64,000 bases of DNA from an uncultured Saprospiraceae bacterium (GCA_937139495.1 CAKZQC010000012.1:116143-180142); one strand, 5' to 3'; counted from the stretch's first letter, positions 25,490 to 34,920 are shown. Notes: a model not told the origin generated them from the sequence alone. Numbers and translations: made by a program.

Positions 25490-27346
25490 TTATTTCACGA
25501 TTGGCAATACTACCTGACTAGGATAAGTATCTGAGTAATGTATTTTTAGCTCTTTAGGCTGTATTGGCAGTAAGTCAAAGTGATCTTTGTCAGCTACGGA
25601 GACCGAAACTCGCAGTTGGTGTCCTGCTTGAAGCAAGTAGGAAGTAGGTTGCAACCCAAACTGAATACGAGCGACCTCGCCCGCTGTCAGTGGCTGGCGG
25701 TCGGCAGCCTTATAGCTGTGGTAAGGCACTGCTTGTTGGTAGGGTGCATCTTGGGCATTGCTTACCTTTCGGTGAATGGCTCTAAATGGTCCTTCTGTAA
25801 TGTAAGTCACTTTGCCATCTGGGGCTACATCTTCCAGATAGACAAACAAATAAGTATCAGTGGCATCTATACTAAGGTACAAATCAATAATCGGGTGTCC
25901 TGTTATTTCTAGGTCTTCAGTTGCAGCTGGTGCTGTGAATGTCAACATTTTTTGATTGATAGCGGCCCTATCTTTGTAGTCAATTTCGCCATTTCGATAA
26001 AGTCCCGTTAGACTATTCCAGCGAGCTTGCTCGCTGGACCCAATCGTATAATCGGTCGTATATTTGGCATTTCCTGTTTGGGTATTGGCTTCCGCCAATT
26101 GATTATTGTTGGTCACAAAAAACGTTTGTGTCTCCGCATCAGGTACGGGCCAGTTGGTCGTACTGACAAACTGCTCTTTTCCCATTTGATAATAATGGAC
26201 AGGCTGTTCCGTATCTATACCATTCGGAATATCTTTGAGGTAAAAATCAAAAAAACGAAGCATTTCGGTGTAAACCGAAAACGATACTTTATTATTGGCT
26301 GCAAAAGGACTTATGTTTTCGGCAGGACCATGATCCCAAGGTCCTATCAATAGCTTTTTGGTATTGGGGATATTCATATACCCCTTGACCGTACCGTTGA
26401 TATTGGCACCATCGTACCAGCCCGATATTCTATAAATCGGAACTTGCGATTCTACAATGGCTGCCATTCGGTTGTGTATTGAAAAATCATCGGAACTGGC
26501 TCCTGTTTCGGGTTCTATATCGTCTCTATTCTCTACCCGATAGATACCACTAAAAATATCAAAATTCTTTTTGTGTTCTTCTATTGCTTGCTTTAGCAAC
26601 ACGCCTTTTTTGTCGCCATCTACAGGGTTTATCCCTTTGACAACCGTCTTAATCAAGCCTCCAAAAGGCGAGAAATCATTGAGATCCAATGCTTGTGTTG
26701 TTTTTTTCCAAACTTCTATAAAAGGTGCTTGACGTACGCCCCCTGGAAAATTCATATCGTCGTACAAATCAAAAATATTGCAGCGAGCTATACAAGCTTT
26801 CAGCGCAGGGTGTTGGGAAGACACCGCTAGCTCTGCCGTCGTCCCTGTGTAAGAAATGCCCGTAGTAGCTAGTTTTCCATTGCACCATTTTTGAGCCACC
26901 ATCCAATCCATCATATTGGTCATATCATCGACTTCTTCATTGCTAAACTCCATCTTCCGACTCCCAAAAGAAGCTCCCGAACCTCTCAAATCTACGATAA
27001 TACAGGCATAACCTTTGGAGGTGAAAAAATCAATTTCTTTTTGGGGTACGTGTCCTAGCTTGGGGTCACCCAAAAACCTAAAACCTGCTTTGAGCTGTAC
27101 GGAACGGACATATCGCACAAAATAAATAATCGTCGGAAAATCTTCACTTTCGCCTCGTTTTTTGGGCAAAAACACATCTGCCGCCAAGCGAACACTATCA
27201 GGCATCGTCACATATTCGGAATAATGGCTATATCCTTTGTAATTGGCTGTATTGTAGCCTTCATATTTGCCTAGTTCGCTCACCAACTGGGCATCAACTC
27301 CTACCCACTGCAAGAATAACAATGCTAAAAATGCGTATTTTTTCAT
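25490..27346 (-). CDS. CocE/NonD-type alpha/beta hydrolase (S15 X-Pro dipeptidyl-peptidase family), secreted
   Basis: A 618-residue secreted hydrolase (signal about 1-19). The alpha/beta-hydrolase triad is visible: S165 in TTGISYTGTTAEL, D312 in ISGWYDGANING and H339 in IGPWDHGPAEN. The DLRGSGASFG oxyanion region and a C-terminal jelly-roll-like domain (about 440-610, ending IHYSDTYPSQVVLPI) complete the CocE/PepX C architecture. The substrate may be an acylated small molecule, a beta-lactam-type ester or a peptide; sequence alone does not say. It is monocistronic. Confidence 0.9.
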   Translation of the reverse strand: MKKYAFLALLFLQWVGVDAQLVSELGKYEGYNTANYKGYSHYSEYVTMPDSVRLAADVFLPKKRGESEDFPTIIYFVRYVRSVQLKAGFRFLGDPKLGHVPQKEIDFFTSKGYACIIVDLRGSGASFGSRKMEFSNEEVDDMTNMMDWMVAQKWCNGKLATTGISYTGTTAELAVSSQHPALKACIARCNIFDLYDDMNFPGGVRQAPFIEVWKKTTQALDLNDFSPFGGLIKTVVKGINPVDGDKKGVLLKQAIEEHKKNFDIFSGIYRVENRDDIEPETGASSDDFSIHNRMAAIVESQVPIYRISGWYDGANINGTVKGYMNIPNTKKLLIGPWDHGPAENISPFAANNKVSFSVYTEMLRFFDFYLKDIPNGIDTEQPVHYYQMGKEQFVSTTNWPVPDAETQTFFVTNNNQLAEANTQTGNAKYTTDYTIGSSEQARWNSLTGLYRNGEIDYKDRAAINQKMLTFTAPAATEDLEITGHPIIDLYLSIDATDTYLFVYLEDVAPDGKVTYITEGPFRAIHRKVSNAQDAPYQQAVPYHSYKAADRQPLTAGEVARIQFGLQPTSYLLQAGHQLRVSVSVADKDHFDLLPIQPKELKIHYSDTYPSQVVLPIVK

Positions 27347-27554
27347 GGACGTACTGCTTTGATTTTTTAAATTAATTGAACATTGTATGAATGTACAAAA
27401 ATGCAGTTACACGGCAAAATCTATTATACGTAAGCTACTATAAATCACTTTCCTCTTTTTAATTATTTCTTAATCCTTTTTTTTAGCACCAACCCTTTCA
27501 TTAAAAATAATACTTTGACAAAAATTAATAAACACTACAGTCAAAAAAACTATC

Positions 27555-28064
27555 ATGAGTAAAAAAAGCTATCCAAGATCATTTTCGCATATTGGGATTA
27601 CCGTTCCAGATATCCACAAAGCAGTTGCGTTCTACGAAGAAGTTATGGGCTGGTATGTCATCATGCCCCCCTCGACTGTTCAGAAAGAAAGTGATACCGC
27701 TATTGGACAAATGTGCATTGATGTATTCGGCTCCGATTGGGAATATTTTGAAATTGCACACATGGCAACCTCTGACGGCATTGGAATCGAATTGTTCTCT
27801 TTCCCCAATGGAGTCAAAGAGGCTCCTGATTTCAATCCATTCAATACAGGGTTATTTCACTTTTGCGTACAAGATCCAGATATTGAAGCATTGACCAAAA
27901 AAATTGTAGCACATGGTGGAAAACAACGAATGCCCATCAGAGAATATTATCCCGACGAGAAGCCTTACAAAATGGTTTATGTACAAGATCCTTTCGGAAT
28001 TGTATTCGAAATCTATACGCACAGCTACGAGCTAACCTACTCTTCAGGTGCTTACCAAAAATAA
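27555..28064 (+). CDS. VOC/glyoxalase-family protein
   Basis: A 169-residue single-chain vicinal-oxygen-chelate protein with two beta-alpha-beta-beta-beta modules. The first opens FSHIGITVPDIHKAVAFYEEVMGW with the first metal histidine. The second contains GLFHFCVQDPDIEALTKKIVAHGGKQ and ends YKMVYVQDPFGIVFEIYTHSYE with the usual glutamate. It resembles lactoylglutathione lyase or dioxygenase-like VOC enzymes; the reaction is not predictable. A perfect bidirectional terminator follows. Confidence 0.85.
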   Translation: MSKKSYPRSFSHIGITVPDIHKAVAFYEEVMGWYVIMPPSTVQKESDTAIGQMCIDVFGSDWEYFEIAHMATSDGIGIELFSFPNGVKEAPDFNPFNTGLFHFCVQDPDIEALTKKIVAHGGKQRMPIREYYPDEKPYKMVYVQDPFGIVFEIYTHSYELTYSSGAYQK

Positions 28065-28091
28065 TTGCTCCTTATTGCGTGTATTCATCAT

Positions 28092-28132
28092 AAAAAAAGC
28101 CCTCCATTCTACACAGTGTAGAATGGAGGGCT
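28092..28132. terminator. Bidirectional terminator
   Basis: AGCCCTCCATTCTACAC pairs perfectly with GTGTAGAATGGAGGGCT. An A-tract lies on the left side, which serves as the T-tract for the minus-strand OmpA gene. The hairpin lies between two convergent genes. Confidence 0.92.
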
Positions 28133-28157
28133 TCCTCTATTACGTTGAGCAATAAGC

Positions 28158-29351
28158 TTAACCTCCTGGATTGCAAACAGGCTGTACTTCTACTCTTCTG
28201 TTTTCATCTCCTCCGTTTTTGTATTTTGGGAGCGGACGCTCACCACCGAAGAAAAACACTTCGATTCTATCCGAATCTATCCCCATCTTAACGAGTTCAC
28301 GTTTGACTGCAAAACCACGTTCTCTCGATAAGTTTCTATTCTTGTAGTCACTGCCATAAATGTCTGTGTGACCATAGATATTAAGGTGTGATTTCGGATA
28401 TTGCTTTAGGTATTCTGCTATAATTCTGATATTCTGTATAGCCTTAATTCTACCCGAAAAAGAGGTTTCACTTTCTTTGAAATTCACATCGGGCATCACT
28501 ACGTGTTGGTCACACTTGAGGTCTTCGAGACCTACCAACGAATTGGGCATATAATCAATAGGTTCGGGCATTTTGTTTTCTACTACGGCTACAGCTTTTG
28601 CCGTTTTTTCTTCATTGTTGGTAGTGGAAGTATTGGGTCTGTCAGCGTTAAGTGTAGGTGGTGTTGATTGATTATTGTTGGTTGGTTTTTCCTCGTCAGT
28701 AGCTGCTATTGTATTGGTTGGAGCGACTTCTTTTTTTGGCTGAATATAATCGAATGTACTCTCAAATCGTGTCACTACTTGTTCTTCGTTAGAGGGTGTT
28801 CCCAACAAAGGATTTTCTTTAGTTTTGATAAGAATATCAAAGCAATTGAGTTTGTCAGGGCTATCGGCTCCATCTTTGCCCTCTATCAAGTCCAACATAC
28901 GTAAGTACTGCGGAATACGAACAAAATGTACCTCGAAGGTGACAACATCACCTCGATTGATTTCATAACTAATGTCTGGTATTTTGACCAAAGAGGCTAA
29001 TTTGAGTTCATTGTTGACTCTTATGCCCTTTAGCTCAAGTTGTCTGAACTGAATTTCGACTCCTCTCATACGTCTAGGAGTACGCAAGTACCAAGAATTG
29101 GGGTGGTCGCCACTATAAAAAGTGTGTTTTTCATCTGCTTGTGCAACAAAACGAAAGTGAACAATAGTTCTTTTTTCTTCATAAAAAATTTTATCAATCT
29201 GATAATGCGACTTGTACTTCCTGTATTTAGGTAAGTAATCGCAAAAAGTATCCCCACTGGCTACAGCTGTAGTAGTAGTTCCTAGCACGATGGCAAATGC
29301 CAAAAAAAGAACAGTGCTAATTGGTTTTGTATAGTGGTACAAAAATCTCAT
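28158..29351 (-). CDS. OmpA-family outer-membrane protein (paralogue 2)
   Basis: A 397-residue exported protein, paralogous along its length to the gene at 20921. The N-terminal beta domain opens DYLPKYRKYKSHYQIDKIFYEEKRTIVHFRFVAQ. A low-complexity Thr/Asn/Pro linker (about 205-260) replaces the charged linker of paralogue 1. The OmpA domain (about 280-395) has INIYGHTDIYGSDYKNRNLSRERGFAVKREL and NRRVEVQPVCN. Both proteins share a DYMPNSL/DYMPKML segment and CDQ/CNE just before the OmpA domain, so the duplication includes the linker end. Peptidoglycan tethering is inferred. Confidence 0.85.
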   Translation of the reverse strand: MRFLYHYTKPISTVLFLAFAIVLGTTTTAVASGDTFCDYLPKYRKYKSHYQIDKIFYEEKRTIVHFRFVAQADEKHTFYSGDHPNSWYLRTPRRMRGVEIQFRQLELKGIRVNNELKLASLVKIPDISYEINRGDVVTFEVHFVRIPQYLRMLDLIEGKDGADSPDKLNCFDILIKTKENPLLGTPSNEEQVVTRFESTFDYIQPKKEVAPTNTIAATDEEKPTNNNQSTPPTLNADRPNTSTTNNEEKTAKAVAVVENKMPEPIDYMPNSLVGLEDLKCDQHVVMPDVNFKESETSFSGRIKAIQNIRIIAEYLKQYPKSHLNIYGHTDIYGSDYKNRNLSRERGFAVKRELVKMGIDSDRIEVFFFGGERPLPKYKNGGDENRRVEVQPVCNPGG

Positions 29352-29559
29352 AGTATATTCAGTTTAGTTAATGTAGTGTAGTTAGTGTTTCTTAGAGTTT
29401 TTATTGTGTTTGATCACCTCAATCGTTCGCAAATACAATACTCAATGTAGTTACATTTAGTTTTGTTACAATAGTTAATATTTTTTCAAGCGTTAATAAT
29501 ATCTTAATATCTATTCTAAAAATACAATAAAATAAGTATTTATCACTACAAACCTTTTT

Positions 29560-30234
29560 TTATTTTAAAATACTTCGACTAAACAACATTTTATTTCCAT
29601 CAAGTGTTAAAATAACAGATTTTATAAAAACAGGCTGAAAGCACCTTTTATAAAAAAAATCTGTTTTTTCTTTCAATATTTCGCTATAAGTCAAGCGATT
29701 GTAAATCAGCACACCTTCTGGATGCAGCCTTTTTTTACAATTTTCCAAAAATTCGGTTTGTTCAAAAATCGCAGGCGTTTGGTCATCGACAAATAAGTCC
29801 ACAGCAATGATATCATACTGTTGTGTATCATTTGCCACAAAATCAACTGCGTTTGCTGTCACTACGTTGTAGTCGGATTGGAGTTTGGGTAGTGTGTATT
29901 TTTGAGCGAGTGCCACCACTACCTCATCTAACTCTACCAAAGTATAACGAAAGTGGTTGCCAAACTGTTGTTCTAATAACTGTGGAATGCTACCCATACC
30001 CATGCCCAACACCAACACCTTATTGCCCTTTAGGCTACTCCAATTCATTTGCTTGAAGCTATCTCTAAAATTGCTATACAAGTCTTCGTAAGAATACACG
30101 GCATTTTCCGTACAGAGTGCCAATCTCCCTTTTCGTTGTATCAGTTCGAGTGTACCACTATAGACACTTTCCTGTTTTTCGAGTAGTATATCTATAAAAT
30201 AACTACCGATTTTGCTCCATATAGAATATCGCAT
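29560..30234 (-). CDS. Spermidine-synthase-like methyltransferase-fold protein
   Basis: A 224-residue protein with a Rossmann methyltransferase fold close to spermidine synthases: NKVLVLGMGMGSIPQLLEQ (motif I), YTLVELDEVVVALAQKY (acidic residue of strand 2), ANAVDFVANDTQQYDIIAVDLFVDDQTP (motif equivalent to the polyamine-site loop), and a C-terminal strand pair. The N-terminal beta domain is short (YSGTLELIQRKGRLALCTENAVYSYEDLY). No speD or other polyamine gene is adjacent. Function could be aminopropyl transfer or an unrelated SAM-dependent reaction. It is 27 nt downstream of the GlmU-like gene and probably cotranscribed with it. Confidence 0.75.
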   Translation of the reverse strand: MRYSIWSKIGSYFIDILLEKQESVYSGTLELIQRKGRLALCTENAVYSYEDLYSNFRDSFKQMNWSSLKGNKVLVLGMGMGSIPQLLEQQFGNHFRYTLVELDEVVVALAQKYTLPKLQSDYNVVTANAVDFVANDTQQYDIIAVDLFVDDQTPAIFEQTEFLENCKKRLHPEGVLIYNRLTYSEILKEKTDFFYKRCFQPVFIKSVILTLDGNKMLFSRSILK

Positions 30235-30261
30235 GATTCAATATTTTGGTTAAGAGCGAGG

Positions 30262-31467
30262 CTAAAACTTACGATAAGTTGCCGTTTGTTCAAAAATAGC
30301 CTCAATGATTTGTCGCTCTGTTTCGTCAAGTTGTTTATTGCGTCGGCGCATGACCCTATCAGCCGTAGCAATTGCTTTATCTAGCTGATGTGTCACAAAC
30401 CCCTTGCTACTACCCCACGAAAAAGAAGGTACAAAAGTACGTGGAAAATCGCTGCCATAAATATTGCAAAATGCTCCTACGGTCGTCCCTGTATTGAACA
30501 TAGAATTGATACCCGTCTTGCTGTGGTCGCCCATTACCAACCCGCAAAATTGCTTTCCCGTCGGTATAAATCCTCCTTCAGCGTAGTTCCAACCTTTGAC
30601 TTCAGAATAATTATTTTTGAGGTTGGAGTTATTGGTATCGGCTCCTAGATTGCACCATTGCCCTAGCACAGCATTGCCCAAAAATCCATCGTGTCCTTTA
30701 TTGGAATAACCTGTAATAACACTATTGTTGACCTCTCCACCTACCTTCGAATGGGGTCCTATGGTAGTAGCTCCATATATTTTAGCCCCCATTTTGAGTG
30801 TCGATTCTTCGCACAAAGCTAATCCACCTCTGATATTAGTTCCTTCCATTACCGTTGCATTTTTGCCGATATAAATAGAGCCGGAAGAAGCATTGAGTGT
30901 CGCACATTCGACCCAAGCACCTTCTTCCAAAAATATATTGCGGCTATCGCCAATCACTTGATTGGTACTACTAATCGCTTGGCTATGTCGGTCGGTGGTC
31001 AGTAGCGTAAAATCAAGCTCCAGTGCGACGGCATTATTACTAAATATGTCCCAAGGATATTGAATCTGAATAAGCGGAGTCGCCGCCTGCAATTGCTTCA
31101 GGTCTATGGGTTTCCCTTCCAGAAAATCACGCCCTTTTTCTTCGTTGCACTTCAGTGCAATAACAGTTTTGCCCTGCAACAACATCGTATTTTCAGGCAT
31201 TTGGACACAGAGATACTCCACCAGCTCAAAAGTCGGCAACAAAGAAGCATTAATTAATAGATTCTGCTTGTCCCAGTAAGTTGGATATTTTTTGGTCAAG
31301 TGTGCCGCTGTCACGAAAGAGGCTTTTACTGGAAAATACCTGCTTATATAATGTTCCCATTTCTGCTGTATGGTCAGTACACCTATACGAAGAGCCGCCA
31401 CAGGGCGAGTGAACGTTAGGGGAAGTAAATCTTGATAGTGCTGGTCAAATAATATCAAATTGGACAT
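30262..31467 (-). CDS. GlmU-family sugar nucleotidyltransferase-like protein
   Basis: A 401-residue protein of the Bacteroidota-specific GlmU-like family. The N-terminal part (MSNLILFDQHYQDLLPLTFTRPVAALRIGVLTIQQKWE) lacks the GxGTRM nucleotide loop of true uridyltransferases. The C-terminal half is a left-handed beta helix of hexapeptide repeats (about 180-340: IYIGKNATVMEGTNIRGGLALCEESTLKMGAKIYGATTIGPHSKVGGEV). It ends with TVGAFCNIYGSDFPRTFVPSFSWG, typical of this family. An acyl- or nucleotidyl-transfer role in cell-wall sugar metabolism is inferred. The gene lies upstream of the methyltransferase-like gene on the same strand. Confidence 0.85.
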   Translation of the reverse strand: MSNLILFDQHYQDLLPLTFTRPVAALRIGVLTIQQKWEHYISRYFPVKASFVTAAHLTKKYPTYWDKQNLLINASLLPTFELVEYLCVQMPENTMLLQGKTVIALKCNEEKGRDFLEGKPIDLKQLQAATPLIQIQYPWDIFSNNAVALELDFTLLTTDRHSQAISSTNQVIGDSRNIFLEEGAWVECATLNASSGSIYIGKNATVMEGTNIRGGLALCEESTLKMGAKIYGATTIGPHSKVGGEVNNSVITGYSNKGHDGFLGNAVLGQWCNLGADTNNSNLKNNYSEVKGWNYAEGGFIPTGKQFCGLVMGDHSKTGINSMFNTGTTVGAFCNIYGSDFPRTFVPSFSWGSSKGFVTHQLDKAIATADRVMRRRNKQLDETERQIIEAIFEQTATYRKF

Positions 31468-31653
31468 GTCGCTTATATTTTTTTGTCGCTGAGTTAGAAT
31501 ATAAAACTAATGTTGGTTAGATTTGGTTGTACTAACAGTACATTATTTCTAAATGCTCAAATTTAAGCAACTTCTATTACAAATACGAGTAGTGGTCATT
31601 TTTAGACCTTAAAACAAATCACAAAAACACGCTAATTCTTAGAATCGCAGATT

Positions 31654-32445
31654 ATGCAAATTAACTTTTATAAATACCAAGGCACTGCCAACGATTTCAT
31701 ACTGATTGACAATCGTTCTAATATGATTCAAACATTATCCAACAAACAGATAGCACAGTGGTGTCATCGTCGATTGGGGATTGGAGCCGATGGGCTCATG
31801 CTCCTACAACACAAAGAAGGCTACGATTTTGAAATGGTTTATTATAATGCCGACGGCAATATCAGTAGCATGTGTGGTAATGGTGGGCGTTGCATTACTG
31901 AATTTGCCAATCATTTGGGTATGTTGCCCACAGGCAAGGCACGCTTTTGGGCTATTGATGGCGAACATCAAGCAGTAGTATCAGCATTGAATTATGTGCA
32001 GCTACAAATGAAAGATGTGTCTCATATTGACCAACAAAAAAACTATACATTATTGGACACAGGTTCACCACATTACATTAGTTTTGTATCGACACGCACG
32101 CCCATTAATATAGTAGAAGAAGGGAGCGCTATTCGATATAGTCCATTGTTTGCTGCCGAGGGTGTCAATGTCAATTTTGTCATGCAGCACGCTGATGGAA
32201 CACTCGAAGTAGCCACCTACGAACGTGGTGTAGAAGATGAAACATGGTCGTGTGGCACAGGCGTTACCGCTTCGGCTATTGCCTACCATGCCGCACAAAT
32301 GCCTACCGAACAATCGGTAGAGATTGTCGTAAAAACCAAAGGCGGACAACTACAAGTGAACTTTGACTACCAAGATGGTGTTTACTCCAATATATGGCTC
32401 TGCGGACCTGCTTTGTTGGTTTTTGAAGGAATTATTAACTTATAA
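31654..32445 (+). CDS. dapF: Diaminopimelate epimerase (DapF)
   Basis: Interconverts LL- and meso-diaminopimelate for lysine and peptidoglycan synthesis. Both catalytic cysteines are present: C74 in SSMCGNGGRCI and C200 in WSCGTGVTASA. The N terminus (FYKYQGTANDFILIDNR) and internal DTGSPHYISFV are characteristic, and the 263-residue length is normal. It lies divergent from the GlmU-like gene. No other lys/dap genes are near. Confidence 0.97.
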   Translation: MQINFYKYQGTANDFILIDNRSNMIQTLSNKQIAQWCHRRLGIGADGLMLLQHKEGYDFEMVYYNADGNISSMCGNGGRCITEFANHLGMLPTGKARFWAIDGEHQAVVSALNYVQLQMKDVSHIDQQKNYTLLDTGSPHYISFVSTRTPINIVEEGSAIRYSPLFAAEGVNVNFVMQHADGTLEVATYERGVEDETWSCGTGVTASAIAYHAAQMPTEQSVEIVVKTKGGQLQVNFDYQDGVYSNIWLCGPALLVFEGIINL

Positions 32446-32695
32446 TGTAGTATTTTGGCTGTTAATCTTTTGTTTTCGTCAAAAAAGAGCGATATTTGAA
32501 CAGAAGTATTATTAATTGATTCCGATTAGTATTATCTTCCACTCCACAATTATACTTAATATTCATGATGTAATTAGTAATTATACTTTCGTACAAATTT
32601 ATTTGTATGGGTATATTGTAGTTATATCGTATTTTCAAAACACTCAAAACTAGGTGAATAAAAGCACCCATTTTTTTTAAATAAAATTAATAAGT

Positions 32696-33298
32696 TTGGC
32701 TAAACGATTTAACAAGCGTAACAACAGAAGATTTCAGAGAAATACGCAACCATTGCACCGTATTAACGAATATATACGTGTACCCGAAATAAGACTAGTA
32801 GGTAATAATTTTGATAAAATCAGCGAATTGGCTGAGCAGAAATTGGAACCCGGTGTTGTTTCTACGAAACAAGCTAGAGAATGGGCTACTAAAATGCAAT
32901 TGGATTTGGTAGAAATCTCGCCAAAAGCATCGCCTCCTGTTTGTAAGATTATCGACTACAAAAAATTCCTTTATGAAAATAAGAAAAAGGAAAAAGAGCA
33001 GAAAGCGAAACAAACTAAAGTAGTAGTAAAAGAAATTCGTTTCGGACCTAATACTGATGACCACGATTTTGATTTCAAACTCAAACATGCTAAAAAATTC
33101 TTGACGGACGGTGCCAAAGTAAAGGCATACGTACAGTTTAAGGGTAGAACAATTGTGTTCAAGCAACGTGGTAGAGATTTGCTCAAAAAGTTTGTAGCAG
33201 AATTGGCAGAAGTAGGCGTACCAGAATATCCACCAAAAATGGAGGATAGAAGAATGCACTGTACTTTAGGACCAACCAAAAAGCCTGTCAAAAAATAA
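32696..33298 (+). CDS. infC: Translation initiation factor IF-3, with non-ATG start
   Basis: A 200-residue IF-3 with both domains: N domain (RINEYIRVPEIRLVGNNFDKI...AREWATKMQLDLVEISPKASPPVCKIIDYKKFLYENKKK, about 25-100) and C domain (VKEIRFGPNTDDHDFDFKLKHAKKFLTDGAKVKAYVQFKGR..., about 105-195). The start is TTG at 32696; no ATG lies between the upstream in-frame region and the conserved part. A poor start codon for infC allows IF-3 to repress its own translation in E. coli, and the same may hold here. The usual downstream partners rpmI and rplT are missing; a bactofilin gene follows instead. Confidence 0.96.
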   Translation: MAKRFNKRNNRRFQRNTQPLHRINEYIRVPEIRLVGNNFDKISELAEQKLEPGVVSTKQAREWATKMQLDLVEISPKASPPVCKIIDYKKFLYENKKKEKEQKAKQTKVVVKEIRFGPNTDDHDFDFKLKHAKKFLTDGAKVKAYVQFKGRTIVFKQRGRDLLKKFVAELAEVGVPEYPPKMEDRRMHCTLGPTKKPVKK

Positions 33299-33318
33299 TC
33301 CCTGTTTTATAATTTTTT

Positions 33319-33663
33319 ATGGATAATCTGCCTATTGTTTCTTCCAGTCATATATCGCCAGATGCACTTATCGAAGGTAATATTCGTTCAGCGAACAATA
33401 TTGAAATCAATAGTACATTCAAAGGCAATGTGCAGTGTGATGCCTTAGTCACTATTGCTGCTTCGGCAGTGGTATTGGGCAATGTATCGGCACAACATAC
33501 CTTGATACAAGGTACGGTATCGGGTGATGTAAAAAGCAGTAGGCAGACTTATCTAGAAAACACTGGAACAGTAAAGGGAAAGATTATTACACAAAAATTA
33601 ATTGTAGAAAATGGAGCGACTTACAACAAGGTTGTTTTTCATACGCTTAATGACAAAAAATGA
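33319..33663 (+). CDS. Bactofilin (polymer-forming cytoskeletal protein)
   Basis: A 114-residue bactofilin. The core is a short beta-helical domain (SHISPDALIEGNIRSANNIEINSTFKGNVQCDALVTIAASAVVLGNVSAQHTLIQGTVSGDVKS) with the 'GxIxxxxxIxIxGxxxGxI' spacing. These proteins polymerise without nucleotide and organise cell shape or the envelope. The stop overlaps the start of atpZ by 4 nt (ATGA), an arrangement seen in many Bacteroidota upstream of the ATP synthase genes. Confidence 0.9.
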   Translation: MDNLPIVSSSHISPDALIEGNIRSANNIEINSTFKGNVQCDALVTIAASAVVLGNVSAQHTLIQGTVSGDVKSSRQTYLENTGTVKGKIITQKLIVENGATYNKVVFHTLNDKK

Positions 33664-33887
33664 AAGAAACCAAGAGCGATATAGAAAAGCGTCGTGCTAA
33701 TCGGAGCTATCTCAAGTACTCTGGTATGGCGTTTCAGATGGGAGCAATTATTGCTCTTTTTTCGTTAGGTGGCTATTATTTAGATACCTATTTAGCAACT
33801 ACTCCTCTATTCATTCTCATTGGCTCTCTATCTAGTGTCTTTCTTTCTCTCTACTTATTTATTCGACAAGCTCTCAACGACAAATAA
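33660..33887 (+). CDS. AtpZ/AtpI-type ATP synthase accessory membrane protein
   Basis: A 75-residue protein with two membrane helices (YSGMAFQMGAIIALFSLGGYYLD and PLFILIGSLSSVFLSLYLFI) typical of AtpZ, which helps ion uptake or rotor assembly of F-type ATP synthase. The start overlaps the end of bactofilin. In related genomes atpB and the rest of the atp operon follow closely; here they do not appear before the window's next gene groups. Confidence 0.8.
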   Translation: MKETKSDIEKRRANRSYLKYSGMAFQMGAIIALFSLGGYYLDTYLATTPLFILIGSLSSVFLSLYLFIRQALNDK

Positions 33888-33889
33888 TA

Positions 33890-34267
33890 ATGACTCCTTC
33901 TAGTTTTTACAAACAACTGGGTTTGTTATCTGCAGTAGTAATTGGTGGTCTTGTTGGTTTTCATCAACTTCCTGTTTTTGCTCCTCATCAGCTTTTTTAT
34001 GGTATCCTTGTCATTCTATTTATCGGATTCTGTACAGGGCTTTTTTATTGGGGCAAACAAGCTGTCAAGAGTGAAAACAAACACTGGTTTGGTCAGGTGT
34101 TCATGTTGGCTACCTTCATGAAGATGCTATTAAGTATTGTAGCCATCTTGATATATGCGGTAGCTACCAAACCAACTGATGTATTTTTTGTAGTACCATT
34201 TTTCTTTATTTATGCTATTTATACTATTTTTGAAGTAGTATTTATGACCAAAATAGGCAGAGAATAA
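33890..34267 (+). CDS. Four-helix membrane protein, ATP synthase subunit I-like
   Basis: A 125-residue protein with four membrane helices (about 10-25, 32-53, 70-92 and 97-118). It starts 2 nt after atpZ. A protein of this size and topology normally stands between atpZ and atpB in Bacteroidota and is regarded as an AtpI-like assembly factor. Sequence similarity to AtpI is weak, so the call rests mostly on context. Confidence 0.65.
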   Translation: MTPSSFYKQLGLLSAVVIGGLVGFHQLPVFAPHQLFYGILVILFIGFCTGLFYWGKQAVKSENKHWFGQVFMLATFMKMLLSIVAILIYAVATKPTDVFFVVPFFFIYAIYTIFEVVFMTKIGRE

Positions 34268-34311
34268 GCCATATTTTGACTTCTTTTCTTGTCTAATTAT
34301 TCAAATTCACT

Positions 34312-34785
34312 ATGTACGAAGTTTTAGTTAACGACAGCACCGCTATTCAGGTAGATACCACTCAACTTTCTTGGGACTTGCTTACCATCAAAGATGGTAA
34401 ATTCCATATTTTGCAAGACAGCAAGTCTTATGAAGTAACTGTAGTAAGTACCGATTACGAACAAAAAACATTTGACTTACGTATCAACAACAAGCTATAT
34501 CAAGTAGCTGTACAAGACGAATTTGACCAATTGGTTAAACAGTTAGGGTTTTCGACTGCTGCTAGCAAGAAGCTCAATCACATCAAAGCTCCTATGCCGG
34601 GGTTAGTATTAGATATATTGGTAAAGGTCGGTGACACCTTGCAAGAAGGTGATTCTGTACTAATACTGGAAGCCATGAAAATGGAAAATGTACTAAAAGC
34701 CACTGGCGAAGCGGTTGTCAAAGAGATTACTATATCTAAAGGCAATACAGTAGATAAAAATCAAATTCTGATAGAATTTGAATAA
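34312..34785 (+). CDS. Biotin carboxyl carrier protein
   Basis: A 157-residue protein with the C-terminal biotinyl domain (about 88-157). The attachment site is K123 in ILEAMKMENVLKA, preceded by IKAPMPGLVLDILVKVGDTLQEGD. The N-terminal part (about 1-80) is a beta domain as in stand-alone carriers of acyl-CoA carboxylases in Bacteroidota. No carboxylase subunit is adjacent. accD is 27 kb away, but this carrier type is more often used by propionyl-CoA carboxylase-like enzymes. Confidence 0.88.
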   Translation: MYEVLVNDSTAIQVDTTQLSWDLLTIKDGKFHILQDSKSYEVTVVSTDYEQKTFDLRINNKLYQVAVQDEFDQLVKQLGFSTAASKKLNHIKAPMPGLVLDILVKVGDTLQEGDSVLILEAMKMENVLKATGEAVVKEITISKGNTVDKNQILIEFE

Positions 34786-34920
34786 TAAGATAGACTTCTT
34801 ATTGTCACTCCATCAGTGCGTTTCAGTTACTCCAACAACAACATTCAATAACGATCTACTGACTGTAGCTATTTTCCCAATCGCTATTTGTCTCTAATCT
34901 TGTTTATACCAAATTATTAG

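Noticed and set aside
32462..32671. 69-residue frame on the minus strand before infC
   Set aside because: Low-complexity composition, no homology, and no supporting start context; treated as the infC leader region.
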